64,000 bases of DNA from Neoceratodus forsteri (Eukaryota > Chordata > Ceratodontiformes > Ceratodontidae): contig CM057458.1 of the NCBI GenBank assembly GCA_016271365.2, positions 195,830,501 through 195,894,500 on the forward strand, in the 5' to 3' direction. The notes beneath the pieces are model-generated. The model did no database searches and was not told the origin of the DNA. It worked only from the letters and a program-made list of their open reading frames with translations. Position numbers and translations under genes: made by a program. Of the stretch, positions 1-12,099 are shown in pieces; within the stretch, counting starts at the first letter, position 1; each line of letters starts with the position of its first letter.

Positions 1-798
1 CACTAATGATTTTATAACAGTGTACCAGCTATTTATTACAGTATAGTAGGGCTAGGCAAAATTTATCTTCCATCAGCGGAATTCTGGTGAAATGCTGATT
101 TGCTTTCTTGAAATTTCACCAAAATTGAGATTTTGGTTATTTCTGTCCAATTTAGCAAGTATTTGTCCAAATTTCACCACATGTGGCAAGGTGATTGTTC
201 TAATGTCCATTCAGCAGTTTACCAAGTGCCATACCTCAATTTTAAAGGCAACTGAGTTATAAAATGTCTTTAAACAGTTGAGCTCAAGGATTCACACTGT
301 CAAAACTGTGGCTCCCAGCTGATCATTCAGTACTGGCATAGTCTTAAACTGACTGAATGGATGGGCTGCGTAAGAGATTTCTGTTTGGTATCACATAGTA
401 TTTACCATCCATTTGCTAGAGTAGCAGTATCTAGCTTCTCTCCTCAGGCGGCTTGAGGCAGGTTACCAGACAGCACTCAAAGGGTTAAGCCAAACCCTGA
501 GAGATGTTCTGTGGGGGGAGGGAATGGGATTGCCCAGAGACATGATTTCTGGATGTTCATGCGGTGAATAATCTGATTTGTAACATAGCACAAATCGGCA
601 CACTAAAATATTGAATTTCTGTTGGTCTAAATATTACCGGTGATACTTCATCAGCCATGGTCTAATTCCCAAGTAGGCCATGGTTTGTGATCTAGTACCT
701 TGATCCACCATAGGCAAAAGCAGTATACAAATAAAAACAGTATGCAAATATTTTGCTGTTTCTGCTTGTTCCAGCAATTCTTTGCTTAAGTGTCATTC
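1..798. other. AT-rich stretch without recognisable gene
   Basis: I see no open frame of note, no transposon protein signature and no obvious terminal repeats here. The base composition is AT-rich, as in the flanking 1-3.4 kb. Confidence 0.6.
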
Positions 799-948
799 CA
801 TGGTAGCCCAACAGATGGCTATAAAACAGTGCTATGCTGCTAGCATCATTTCACAACCATTGTGAAACAGCAGAATTCCTTTTTTCCCGCACCCACCCAG
901 TGAATCACCATCCACAAGTGAAGCACAGAAGGAGGGCAGTGCATAATT

Positions 949-1356
949 TTGATGTCAACTTTCGTGTGTGTGTGTGTGTGTGTGGGTGTGTGGAGTAGTG
1001 GACATTACTACCTTGGTAAATACACACAATATGGTAAAGATGAGCCTGCATCTTCTATAACAGAAACCAAAAATAACAAAGACAGTGAGATAAACAAAGC
1101 AAGATCAAAGAAAGGGGCTATTTCTATGGGTGAAAAGAAAAATAAAGTGAGAAAAACAAAAGGAAATCCAAGAAAGACTAACAATACTAGTCAAAACAAG
1201 TATTTGAAAGGTGAGAGCAGTAAATGTCACATTCTATCTCCTGCTGAGCAAGATAATTTTGAGAGGGAAAAAACTGAAGTTAATACTGAGAAAAACTGTA
1301 CCTGGTCTATGAAAGTTTTTTCATATTGGCTCAATTCAGTACATCTGGAAATTTAA
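949..1356 (+). other. Unrecognised lysine-rich open frame
   Basis: An ATG-to-stop frame of 135 codons. The first dozen codons run through a TG repeat (valine-cysteine alternation). The rest is rich in Lys, Asn, Thr and Glu, with no motif, signal peptide or membrane segment that I recognise. A-rich DNA can stay open by chance in such a frame and the N-terminus is clearly microsatellite. I therefore do not call it a gene. It could be an exon of unknown function inside the inverted-arm unit. Confidence 0.12.
964..992. repeat. (TG)n microsatellite
   Basis: About 14 TG units with one GG interruption. Confidence 0.95.
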
Positions 1357-1751
1357 CTAAACATTGCTGTAAAACACTGCTGTGCTGCTGTCATTGTTTC
1401 ACAGCCATCTGTTGGCCTGCCAAGGTAACTGCAGGAACAAAACATGAAGATCTACTCTAGCACACTCCCATCATGCAGTGCAACGCATATCTTGTAATAC
1501 ACACAGATGGAAATCGAAGAACCTAGCATAGAAAGTTAACTGCAAGTTTTTGAAAAGTTTAAATATCTTTCGATGTTGGAAAGCTTAAAACTTGTAATGA
1601 AAGCTGTTTTTGCAAAAGTACTTCCAATAGGTGTGTTACAGTTGTTTGTATACCTTGTTTAACAGCTCATTATAAACTATTCCAAAACTAAATCCATCTG
1701 TTATTATTTATTCAGAGAATATTAGTCATACAATCATTGCCATGTTATAAG

Positions 1752-1880
1752 AGGACTAAGCCACTTGAAAGGATGGGTCTACAGTGGAATTAATTCATGG
1801 TTAAGTCATTGCACCCCTTCCCCCCACAAACCATGGATTAATTCCACAGTAGACCCATCCTTTCTCATGGCTTAATCCTT
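1752..1880. repeat. Foldback (hairpin) repeat
   Basis: Arms of about 50 bp at 1752-1802 and 1829-1880 are reverse complements with few mismatches (both contain GGATGGGTCTAC and GGAATTAAT). They are separated by a C-rich loop of about 26 bp. The shape fits a short MITE. No target duplication is evident. Confidence 0.75.
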
Positions 1881-3419
1881 ACTAAGCTAAAATAAGGGAA
1901 ACTTGAGCATGAATATTCATGGCTCCTACCCCAGGAATCCTTCATTTTAATGTTTACACTTTATGCAGTCATCTCGGCTGAGAGTGACGTCCCGTAGATG
2001 GAACCTGTGCTCATTTTTAGAATTTGGAATGTAGGTTCAAACTCTGCATCCACACTTCATTCTGGCTGTTGCACAGATCTGTTTCTCCACCTGAAGAGAG
2101 CACTTGTTCCGTTGTGAACACCGGTAATGGCTGGTTCTCCAGTCAGGTTTTTATTTTGTAGTTTATGTCAAAACATGTATTTAAGTCAGTTTACTTGATT
2201 ACTCTGCATTTAGCCAGGTTTTGTTGTATATTATGGTTTCTCCGGTTCCCATTTTTGATTCCCAGGACCTGGAGAATAGCCTAATTGGCAACTGTTGCTC
2301 GTGTTTTACTGTTTGGCTAGTAAACCATATTTGTTTTTTTTCTTATTAGTGATTTGCTATTTTTAGCTATCCAGTTTACAGAGTGTAATGCTTTGCCAGC
2401 TGGTTATGATTATTGTGTGATATTGATATTATTAATAAATGGTCAGTGTATGAAATGTCAGTCTGTGAGATTTTGCCTTTTAAATTACAAGGTGTCAGCA
2501 GCTGAAACCATAGGATATAATTAAAACTGATAAGGGAACCAGTTAATTAACTACTTTCCTTCCAGTGGGGCATTTTATTACCTTTTTTGACATGCCTAGG
2601 CTTTTTGAAGTTGAAAACCAGATGTGACTCTGAGTCTGCCTGAGGATGAGCCTAATAAACATTTATGACGTCTTAAGAGGAATAGGCCATTTGATACCAA
2701 CATGATGTGAAAAGTTGTAAACCCTTTGGTGTTCCTTGGGAAAACAGGAACCAGCCACCAGTTCAAAGGAAATGTTTGATTTTGACCCTTCATAATTTAG
2801 GAAATGTGTTTTTCTTTTGATGTCACCTTATTTAAAATACCTCCTGGTAGGAAATCATGTTTGTAATTATATATATATTCAAAAAGGAGGCACTCGATGA
2901 CTCACAGAAGGGTGTGGTGACAGAGTTTAAACTGATACTTGTGTCTGAAATGTATGACATATCTTTTTGGGCTCTTAAGAAACAAAGATCTCTAATTTAA
3001 CTGCACTTACAGAGGTAAATACATTAGATAGAAAAGATCTAAATGTATTGTGGTAGGATTTGTTCTGTAGTTTTCCTGGTTTTTCTTTTATGTGATTGTG
3101 ATGCTCTTTGATATTTGTTCTGTATTTTATCTTACTGTTTTTATCCATTTTTAGTAAACATATTCTTTAAATTCTGCCTGGGTCTCCTCTGTCATTTTTG
3201 TACATGGAGTGCCTTTATTTTTAAGTCTGACAACTCTTCAAGGGCTTGATGGTGTTAATAAGCTTGGTAAAAGGTAAGAATATACCCAAGGTCTCTTATA
3301 GAGTTTAAGGGTTCATTTTGGATACCTGGTTGGGTGCCCTTAGGAGAAAGATATCTTGCATCCCCCGAGGAGAATATTATCTGATCCTGTATTTGGGTAC
3401 GCTAGCATAAGGTTCACAG
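1881..3419. other. AT-rich stretch without recognisable gene
   Basis: Only short random frames are present. I see no repeat family signature that I can name. Confidence 0.55.
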
Positions 3420-5482
3420 TTTGAACCCCCCCAGAACTTGAGACTAAAGGTGACTCGGACTCAAAAGCAAACAGGAGGGTTACCCTGTCTGTTACCTATT
3501 CACAGTATTGCGCTCGGAAGTTGGCACTGTGGGAGCAGAGGGTCTGACCTGTGGAGTGTTTGCGACAAGACAGCAGAGCATTTTCACATTCTGTTTCTGT
3601 CTACGCCCTTTCACCTTAATTAATCTGTCCCTGTTACGGGAGCTGCGATTTTACCTTTGGCACTGGTTCTTCAGTACAAGAGACGTTTTTACTGTTGGAC
3701 TCTTGCACTGCATCATTTTTGGGAATCATTTTATTATGTCAAGGTTCTTTCATATTGGTATGTCAGAGAGACCTTATAGACCAAAACATTGTACAGATTG
3801 TATCCATCTCCTGGCAAGGGCAGACTGTCCTGAGCTTTGTTTAAAGTATTTAGGTCCACAACACTACTTTATAAATTATAATTCCTGTCATATTATTTGC
3901 CCAAAAACGTAATTTAAAATGGTAAAAATGTTAAAAAGAAGCATGCCTTCTCAGTTTGCCTCTGTGTCATCTAAAAATAATAAAAAATGCTCTGAGGATG
4001 ATCCCAACAATGGTGGAAAGCACACATCAGAAGGGCCCGTCTCCTCATGCATAGCAGCAAATAATGTGAAAAGGTGACAAGAAAAAGAGAAAGCTGCAGA
4101 ACCATCAGAAAGGCTTGGTAAAGATGGTGCAGATATCAGGCTGTCCACCCTGAATCCAGTGATAGCCAAAATAAAAGCGCCTTAGAGCAGGCACTGGAAA
4201 CTGTCTGACAGAAAGAAAATGTCACTGCCCCCTCCCGCACAGAGAATGGAGGAGGCAGATGGCACAAAAAAATGCCCTCATCAGAGGACATCACAAATCT
4301 GGCAATTTGTCCAGACCATGTGTAATTTAAATAAGATACCTGCACCCCCGCCCCCAGCTTATGCTCTAACCTATTTACGCCTGCAGAGGAGGAAGAATAT
4401 TATGTACATAATGTACATGTTTGAATTATTTCACTAGGTGTTATTTACCTCATGTTGAGGTGTTTTACCTATTTCTGTATTACATATATTACTGTGTGCT
4501 ATTGCTGTTTTTGTTAATTTTGTAGACATATATGTGGCCCGGGTCATGACTGAAAATGGTCCTTTGGACCAGTGCAATTACCTGGTTACCAAAGATGTAC
4601 ATAAATAAAACATATGGAAGAAGGTGACCCCGTGGTGTTAAAGGCACACCCGAGCAAGATTTAGAACCTCCTACTAGACAAATTGAGGGCTATTTATGTT
4701 TTTCCTTATTTGTCACACAAATGGTTGATGTGTTAAAAAAAAAAAAAGGCACTGCGTCAGCATGTGGTCTAAAAGCAAAACAAAATGGTTAAATTCAATG
4801 CATGCTGAAAACAGAAAATAGTTAAAAAATCTACATTACGACTTTCGGTCTTCTTCAAGAAATATCTAAAAGAGAAAAAAACAGTTAGTGTCATGGTTGA
4901 TACCCTCAACATCCCCCTAGCTAGAAACAGAGGAGGATAAAGGGGATGCTGATTTTATGGACATGTTGGGAGTAGCTCCTCCAATAAGGATGTTACTTCC
5001 CATACATAAAGTTACCATTTAAAAAGGACCATAGCAAAAATCTTGGCTGCAACCGTTAACAAAAATGCTGTGAGAAAATATCAGGTGGACAAACAGGGAG
5101 TGGAATATTTGTATGCCCATCCTGATGATCATGGGGTAGTCCAGGCTGCTGCTTGTGAGAGAGCACAGATAAAAATCACTCTATCTGCACAGCCCCCTGA
5201 AAAAGAATCTTAAAAAAATAGGATACTATGGCAAAAAAAGGTCTATACAACAGCTTTACTGCTTATCAGGCAGGCAGTTTATTTGGCACATATTGCACAG
5301 TATCAGAAAGCACTTTGGAACACAGTTCTGGCACTGGCAGAAAGAGCAGATGATGGTTTGCATGAAAAAGTGCATGAATACAAAACCACTTTCAAAAGTA
5401 CCAATGAGAAAGAAAAGGCCACTACCTGTTACAGGTCATATGGAAGGGGAGGCAGGGTTGGGGATACTTCCCAAGAGCCTAT
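3420..5482 (+). pseudogene. DIRS-like retrotransposon gag, first part (interrupted)
   Basis: Several frames together give a DIRS-type gag. Near 3785-3900 there is a Cys/His cluster ending CLKYLGPQHY, the same layout as the cluster at 40000-40170 on the other strand. Near 5100-5180 is YLYAHPDDHGVVQAAA. Near 5230-5330 is KVYTTALLLIRQAV followed by AHIAQYQKALW, the aromatic/alanine-rich block I associate with DIRS gag C-termini. Stops and frame changes are frequent, so it is dead. The gag is cut at 5482 by the Harbinger element, and RT-like sequence resumes after 17670. DIRS elements encode gag, reverse transcriptase, RNase H and a tyrosine recombinase; no recombinase is visible here. Confidence 0.6.
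4440..4615 (+). repeat. Possible short SINE/LINE-tail insertion inside the gag
   Basis: The gag signal is lost here. The segment ends CCTGGTTACCAAAGATG then TACATAAATAAA, resembling the 3' tail of the SINE at 53213-53395 (GGTTACTAAAG then AAATAAATAAA). Ends are uncertain. Confidence 0.3.
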
Positions 5483-5500
5483 GGGCCAGATATTCAGAAC
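5483..5500 (+). repeat. Left terminal inverted repeat of Harbinger element
   Basis: GGGCCAGATATTCAGAAC pairs with the right end at 17653-17670 with two mismatches. It shares the GATATTC core with the foldback element at 19266-20736. Confidence 0.75.
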
Positions 5501-6207
5501 CTCATCCCCAGGTTAAATTAGCACTGCCATGCGGGCAAACATATCCCGGAGCTAAAAGCAAGCCATATTCAAAAGGAATAGCCTGGTGCAAACCCAGCTG
5601 AATATAGCAAGCAGAGGAATCCGGGCAAACCGGGCCATGAGTGCAGGGGAACAATAGTCTGGGAATAACACAGCACTGAATATGGCAAAAAAGACAGCAC
5701 TGAATATAGCACCCAAGGCAGACAGTGCAAACACCAACAGGAATACATTGCAGATGGAGCTGCCAGGCCCTGGACCACAGGCACAGGAGCACAGGCTGGA
5801 AAGGGACCCCAAGAGCAGACAGCGATGCAGAACCCAGACACCGAGACACACACAGCCAGGGGAAAGGCTAGAGGGCACCAGCACCCATGAGCACAACCTA
5901 AGTACAGAACAACCCTGTAGCACATGGCAGGCACACAATAATGACACAGGACACAGTGCAAGTATGAAAACGGTATATGCAATATGAGTGCCGCAAGGAA
6001 CAAAAACAGGTGAACAACACAAGCAAACCAAACAGCAATGTAATGTAAAATGACAAGAAATACATAAGGAAACCTACACAAAATACTGTTGACACCAGAA
6101 CAGCACCTACCACTATGACTACAACTACGACTAACACTACAATATCTACGGCCAATTATGCTACCACTACAACTACACACTATACTACAATGGTGACTAA
6201 ACTACAA
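5501..6207. other. Harbinger left non-coding interior
   Basis: Sequence between the left terminal repeat and the stop codon of the trihelix gene. It has long frames on the minus strand, but these are rich in Cys/Val/Leu with no homology signal and look like composition effects. Confidence 0.5.
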
Positions 6208-8052
6208 CTAACTAGTGAACAGTAGCAACAAAGGTATATACAAAGCAAAACATATGTACAGCGGTGGAGGAAATACACCAAAGCAATGAGGCATGGGGGC
6301 AACAGAAAACTCAGTCCAGGAAGGGGGGCAAGGGAAACAAAGGTGCACAGGCTGTGGCAGACATGCATCCAGTACAGTGGCCACTCTCTGGGTCTCTGCG
6401 ATGAGCACCACCTGCTGCTCAATTAACGTGCGTTGCTGGCGCACGATGCGCAGCAGGAGGTCCTCGCTGCCTTCAGATTCCACCATCCGTGTAGCCCACA
6501 ATGAGGATCGGAGTGGACCTACAAGAGGAAGGGGGAGCATGTGAGTAAGGGAAACCAGCCAGGAGGCAAACTGCGGCCACAGGTGGCCATACAAGGATAG
6601 ACAGCATGTCCCAACAGCCATGCCCATGTTGCACTGAGGAACACAATGGTAGGCACAACCAACTGTCACCCACAGGGCAGGCTCGGGAGACAAAGGCAAC
6701 ATTCCAAACACCTATACAAATGGAGACGCAGGCTCCGACAACACCAAGGCATGGAGAGCACCACTCATCCAGCACTACAGACAGTGAGATGGTGCAGACA
6801 CATAGACAGACCCCCGAATGGTGGTGGCTGTGGGCTACGCAACAACATGCACATGGGAGACCAAATGTCGGGACATGCTGCACACAGTCAGATAGTAATA
6901 TACCAGACAGCAGAGCGCAACAGCAAATGGGCCCAGGAGCAGCACTCTGCAGGCATGGTGGGCAGCCAATGGCCAACCCAAGCCAGGGCAAAACCGACCT
7001 GCAGGAGGTGCAAGCCCCCAGGACACACTCACCAAAAGGGGTGCACCAACAGATGCTGCCACACATGGCCCATGTGCAGCAATGTGTGCGGTGGCCTGCA
7101 GCCAGAACACCCACACAGCAGGTGACCAGCCGAACATGGCTAGCGGTGAATGTGGACGGCATGGCAATGCTTTCCATGCATGCTGACACTGGCACATACT
7201 GCCTCCGCCACAGGGCACGGCATCCAAACAATGAAACAGTGTTGGGCAACACAGCACAAAGCCGCAGCAGCAATGCCAAGATGCCCATGGCAGCACAGTG
7301 AAGGTACAACACAAAACAGAGGCACAGCACAAATGAAGAAAGAGATGTACTCACGCAATAGGCCCCTGGCCTCAGGGCTACTCTCCTGCCCCGCTGCGGC
7401 ATGGCCGGCACCATCTGGCTGCCTCCGGATGTGGCCTAGGACAGCCCCATGCCCCCTCTCCCTGTGCTGGGCTGCACAATCCGCTCTATAGTGGACAGAA
7501 TAAACTGCAGCGTTAGCACAACACACAGCATGTACCATGAGTGCCACAGCAAGATACACCCCCACGACACCGCACACGCAGGGCAGCCCAGGGACAGTGT
7601 CAGCATGCAGAAGACACCCACACAGTGGACCCCATGTTCCACAGAGCATGTGCCAGGCACACAGGGCATATAGGCATAGAGGTGCAACTGTGCCAGATGC
7701 ATGTGCATTGTGACTGGATGCATACACAGCTGTGTAGGCTGTCTGATGCCCAGGTGACATAACCCCCGCACCACACTGGTGTTGGCTGCAGAATGGTCTT
7801 GTAGCATGTCCCACCACCAATGACCAGACCTGCCACACACACCATGGCCATGTGTCAGGGCGGCGCGTAGATGCGACTGCAGTACCCCCACGGTTTCGCT
7901 TGCACCACACACCGCACTGCACCGTGTTCGCCACTTGTGGTAGTGGCACCCGAGCCCCCCATACCACAGTGCCCCCCAAGGTGCACATACTGGATGCCCC
8001 ACAACCAGTGCCACATGCGACCTACCACCTTGCACACCAGCACATGCGTGCT

Positions 8053-8084
<32 letters not shown>

Positions 8085-8449
8085 TGCACACACAGACAGA
8101 CCGTGACACACGTGGCAGATGCGTGCATCATGCACAGGCACTTACTTGGCAGTGGCACAGTGCCCTCACACACCATGTGCTTGTATGCCTCCAGCTGTCT
8201 CCTTTTCCGGTGGCCCAGGTCTGTGTACCTGTGGCTACACTTCTCAGCATCCGTCTGGATGCCTGTCTGCTCCAAGAGTCGTCTGGCGATGGACGCTCAC
8301 ACCTGCTGGTGTGGGAGGTCACCCTCCCTGACCTCCCCAAAGAGGCGTCTGTGCCAGTGCTGCACAAGCTGCACCAGGTTGGCTGACTCCACATCCCTCC
8401 AGTGCTTGTCCTTGTGCACCACTGCACATCGTCTACGCCTTCCAGACAT
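6208..8449 (-). pseudogene. Trihelix Myb/SANT-like gene of the Harbinger element, three exons
   Basis: Start ATG at 8449. Exon 1 (8449-8146) encodes a basic MSGRRRR start and a trihelix-type DNA-binding domain: HWRDVESANLVQLV, then RRLLEQTGI, then KCSHRYTDLGHRKRRQLEAY, with the spaced aromatic/Trp-like positions of the Myb/SANT-4 family. It ends at a GTAAGT donor. Exon 2 (7471-7355) follows a TTGTGCAG acceptor and ends at GTGAGT. Exon 3 (6518-6208) follows CCTCTTGTAG and encodes SEDLLLRIVRQQRTLIEQQ, a coiled-coil-like tail, then a hydrophobic end and TAG. Exon lengths 304+117+311 = 732 keep one frame (243 residues). The only defect seen is a TGA after codon 53 or so in exon 1. The likely role, by analogy with Harbinger Myb partners, is binding element ends and recruiting transposase. 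Confidence 0.6.
8052..8094. repeat. (CA)n microsatellite
   Basis: CA dinucleotides with a few CG/AT interruptions, lying in intron 1 of the trihelix gene. Confidence 0.95.
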
Positions 8450-9879
8450 TGTAGATGCACCCCATGTACCCTTCCACCTGTTCTAATGCACAACCTGTGC
8501 CACACCCTGGTCCCTCCAAGCTGTACAGTAGCGCTGCGCTATCATATGACATAGCGCGGTGCTACCCAGAAGTGGCCGCACTGTGCATGTGTGACCCCAT
8601 CACTACCCTGGAGCCACATTGCCATGCATACGCATAGCACCGTGCTACACTGGGGTGCTAATGTAGCACAGGGGCAACATGCACATGTGTGGAGGTCGCG
8701 CTATGCCACATACCGCTGCACTAATGGGGCAGCGCAGTGCTGGACACCACATAGTCCAACGCTAACATTTGCACAGCGCTTAGCTGATTGCCCAGCACTA
8801 TTCAGGCCCCTATTCAACCAGCCCATGTAAATGAGGACATTTGTGTATGCAAGGTGCAAACAGCGTGATTAGTATATCATTATCCCATCATTTGCATACG
8901 TAACAGGCTGGATTATATAAGGGCAAACAGTACTCCACCGGTGTTGTGTCGTGGGATTGCAGTACTCATCTGATGCTACAGGCAAACAGGCACTTCAGAC
9001 AGAGCCATGTCGCAGGAGGCAGAGCAGTGAGAGGCAGGTCTGTATAGCGGCTGGAGGCCTGGCGGTATGGCAGTGGTGCGTCACAAGGCTGGGGCATACA
9101 CACTGTGCACCTGCAGTTCACAATGGGACAGGGTGGCTGAATGCAGGCCATCATGGTGCTGCATAATAGTGCACAAGGCCATTGGGCCAGCTGTCCATCC
9201 GACTGGGCCATGTGACATGCCCGTGCACCAGCGTCAGCCACCGATGTGAGTGGACCGCCTGTACACTGTGGTAGCCAGTCACCGGGCCGGGGGGGCACCT
9301 TGGCCTGCATGTATGCCTCACAACAGTGTCACACTGACATGGAGTTCATGGACCTGCGTTCGACTCTCGTGATGAGGGACGTGGTGGGTCGCAGACCCTC
9401 AGATGGTTGTACACAGCCACAGCCCAGGGGTCACAGGCTCGGTACTGTGCGGATCTCATAGTGACAATGACAGCACCATGAGGTCTGGGCGTGGTATCAT
9501 GCAGTTGTATGCGTACCATCTTCCGGGGAGGGTAGGGTGCAATGCCTGGTGATGACCGTTGGGATGCCCCTCGTACTGGGGAACACATGAATGATATGGT
9601 GCTGGCGACACAGGCCGTGCGATGCCCATGTGGGGGCCAGTGTGTCCGCAGTGTACGCTGTGACACATGCATTAGCATGGTGCACACAGGGGTGGCCACA
9701 GTACACAGTGGCTGTGTGCGCTGTACACACACATGCTGACCTGGGCTGTCACCCTGCCACTACTGGTTGGGCAGTGCGGGTGTTGGGGTGGCATGCACAT
9801 AGTGTTCTGCGTGTGCCATGCATCACAGGCATGCCACAGCTTGTGACACGTATCCCTCTACATCTCTCCCATAGGTACT
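8450..9879. promoter_or_regulatory. Divergent intergenic region between the two Myb genes
   Basis: Separates the start of the minus-strand trihelix gene from the plus-strand Myb/SANT gene, so it should carry both promoters. A TATA-like TTATATAAGGG lies at about 8912-8922 in the plus direction. The stretch 8520-8820 is full of GCGC-containing near-palindromic words similar to those near the right end (17440-17660), candidate binding sites for element proteins. A TTTCTC-CATAG-type acceptor (CTCTCCCATAG) lies just before the plus gene at about 9872. Confidence 0.4.
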
Positions 9880-11595
9880 GCAGCATGTCCTGAATGCATC
9901 TGGGCACATCACTTCTCCCAAGATGAGCTGAAGACGCTGGTGCATGGGGTCAAGGAGAGGGAGCAACTGCTGCGGTGCCACAAGGTGACATACGCAGTGG
10001 TATGCCAGATGTGGGATGAGGTGATGGCAGGGGTGAACGCTGTTGCTGGCCATGGCTGGACAACAGATGCAGTGCGCAAGCGCTGGAGTGACCTGCTGCA
10101 CTGAGCCAAGGAGGAGGAGGCGCAGCGGCTCCATGACAGAATGTGAAATGGAGGTGGCCCACAATCCGCATAACAGCGATAAGACGCACTCATATCTGTG
10201 GTGGCATCCACCCTTTGGCCGGTGGCTGTTGCCAGTGTGCTTGGTGGAGGGTGTGAGATGCCACTCACACCACCTAGGACAGGTCAGTATCCACATGTGT
10301 GCACCCTGCATGGAGTCTTTGCACAGTTGCTGGGTGTTGGTGTTGCCGTCGTGGCTGGGGTGCACTGTGGGGGGTGTTCTGCTGTGCACACTGTACACAT
10401 AGGGCAGGTTTGCTTGCAACCACTGCCCGGCAAGGCTGCCATCACAGCTGACAGGCTGGGGCATGTGCACTGTGATGTGGGTGTGTGCATGTGGCCACGG
10501 TCTATGTCTGTGGGGCTGCTCTGTGTGGTGTGCATGTCTGTAGTGTGTGGCATGTATTCTAGGGTGTGCATGTACTGGTGGTGGTGGTTGTGGCACACTG
10601 TGCATGTACCAGTCAGTGACTCTGTCCTGTCTTCTTCTACAGTGGTGTGTGCAGAGTCTGCAGCACACCAGGACCAGGCTGGGATGCCTGCCATGGAACC
10701 GGAGGAGGAGGAGGAGGAGAACCTGCCATCGACCTCTGGACTGGGTGCCGGTCATGGTCCCTTGGCCGTGCACAATGTGTGGCACTCTGTTGGACATAGG
10801 GTACACCTGCTGGGGGGCTCCAGTGGTGGCGGGGACCTGGACTACATTGCAGCCCTGGAGGATGCACAGGTGGAGGATCTCAGTGGTGGGCAAGTGATCA
10901 TGCTGACTGTCACCAGCGACATGGAGTCAGATGTGTTGGAGGAGGGTTACATCCTGCCCATGGAAGGGCCTGTGGAGGAAGGCGCAGGGTTGGGGCAGGG
11001 TGTGGTTCACATCACTGGTGCCACGGGGGGGATAGCCATACCAGCATGGGTGTACTTGTGCAGCTGGTGGTGGGCCTTGTGGGGGCTGTGTGTGCCCCGC
11101 TGGACATGCAGTGCCCTCCATGGGGAGGGGTGCAGGGCCCGCAGGGGATACAGCTCACCACTGGTGCCCTACAGCAGCAGGACATTCCACTTCTGCCACA
11201 GTGTCCCCATCATAGTGAGCTGCAGGCACCACCACCAGCTACCATTGAGGGTACCGCTGCTGTGGAGCTGGATGCCCCGGGCCCGCCCTCTGCTCCAGAA
11301 CGCTCTCACATCCCATCAAGAGGCCCAGATGGACCTGCATGGCTTGCGGTGAGAGCTCAGGCATGAGCTTTCACAGATGCGGGAGGCAGTGTCCCTGGGA
11401 TTTGCATGGGTGGAACAGCAGGCTGATGACCGGTTGGGTCGCATGGTTGCCACACTCGACCATGGCTTTGCTAGGCTCACGGCCGTGGTGGTCGACCTCA
11501 CCACAGTGCTGCACTGGGTGCATGGAGGGCAGCAGGCTGTGCAAGGTGGTCAGTGTGTCCGTGGCACAAGGGCCCACACGTGGCCTCAGGACTGA
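9880..11595 (+). pseudogene. NAIF1-like Myb/SANT gene of the Harbinger element
   Basis: The first exon (about 9880-10266) encodes FSQDELKTLVHGV, then MWDEVMAGVNAVAG, then DAVRKRWSDLLH: the Myb/SANT-like domain type 5 seen in NAIF1, itself a domesticated Harbinger Myb protein that partners HARBI1. The codon after LLH is TGA. Three further stops follow (TGA, TAA, TAA), and the N-terminus seems to have lost one base near 9910. A donor (ACAG|GTCAGT) lies at about 10281. An acceptor TCTTCTACAG precedes the second exon at 10641, which encodes an acidic run (EPEEEEEE) and DLDYIAALEDA. After a frameshift near 11040 come a Pro/Gln-rich stretch and a C-terminal helix (11377-11595). No protein could be made without stop readthrough. 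Confidence 0.65.
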
Positions 11596-11884
11596 CACTG
11601 GCATGAGCACCACTGCATTATACACATTGGCCGGCGCCCAGCGCCACCATGGGTGACCGCCCCCTGTGTCCAGCTCTGCTGGTCGACCGGGGCACAGGTG
11701 GTCTGCCCTCCCAGCCTCACCATGTCCGCAGCTCAGAGCACCCCTGGCTCTGTGTCCCACATGCATGGTGTGCGCCATGTGCGTGGTGGTAGCCACCAGA
11801 GATAGGCACGGCTGCCACGCACATGTGCACTGTTGACACGCAGTTGTACACACAAGCATGCCCACCCACATGCACTCACGTTGT

Positions 11885-11908
11885 CACACACGCGCGCACA
11901 CACACACA

Positions 11909-11949
<41 letters not shown>
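11885..11949. repeat. (CA)n microsatellite
   Basis: Long CA run with CG and GA interruptions, inside the Harbinger element between the NAIF1-like gene and the CR1 insertion. Confidence 0.95.
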
Positions 11950-11950
<1 letters not shown>

Positions 11951-12099
11951 CACTAGCACATTCCCACATGCACAGCCATGGTGTCCCTTCCCACACTGCC
12001 ACCACACATCAGGCATCGCCCATATCACTGTACCGTGGCTATGTATCTTACGTAACCCATATAAACACTACAAACAGGTATCTGCCTCTATCTCTGAAA

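Larger units (their letters stand above)
799..1424. repeat. Unit bounded by inverted arms
   Basis: CCAACAGATGGCT at 808-820 is found exactly in reverse complement at 1403-1415. Weaker similarity extends the arms to about 799-860 and 1370-1424. Each arm is itself partly palindromic (TGTGAAAC/GTTTCACA-like pieces). The interior holds a TG microsatellite and a lysine-rich open frame. This could be a non-autonomous transposon. I could not define its ends or a target duplication. Confidence 0.4.

Noticed and set aside
5478..5485. Three-base target duplication for the 12-kb Harbinger element
   Set aside because: Left flank TAT and right flank TGC do not match; I do not claim one.
5552..6180. Long minus-strand frames rich in Cys, Val and Leu (up to 203 codons)
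   Set aside because: Overlapping frames in all three phases with the same composition; no motif; a composition effect of GT/CA-rich DNA in the Harbinger element.
8052..8109. Possible CRISPR-like or regularly spaced repeat
   Set aside because: Simple CA microsatellite without spacers; no CRISPR array expected or seen in this eukaryotic DNA.
6473..8275. Minus-strand frames of 280-313 codons and several plus-strand frames
   Set aside because: They run through introns and the CA microsatellite of the trihelix gene; only the spliced exons show domain similarity.
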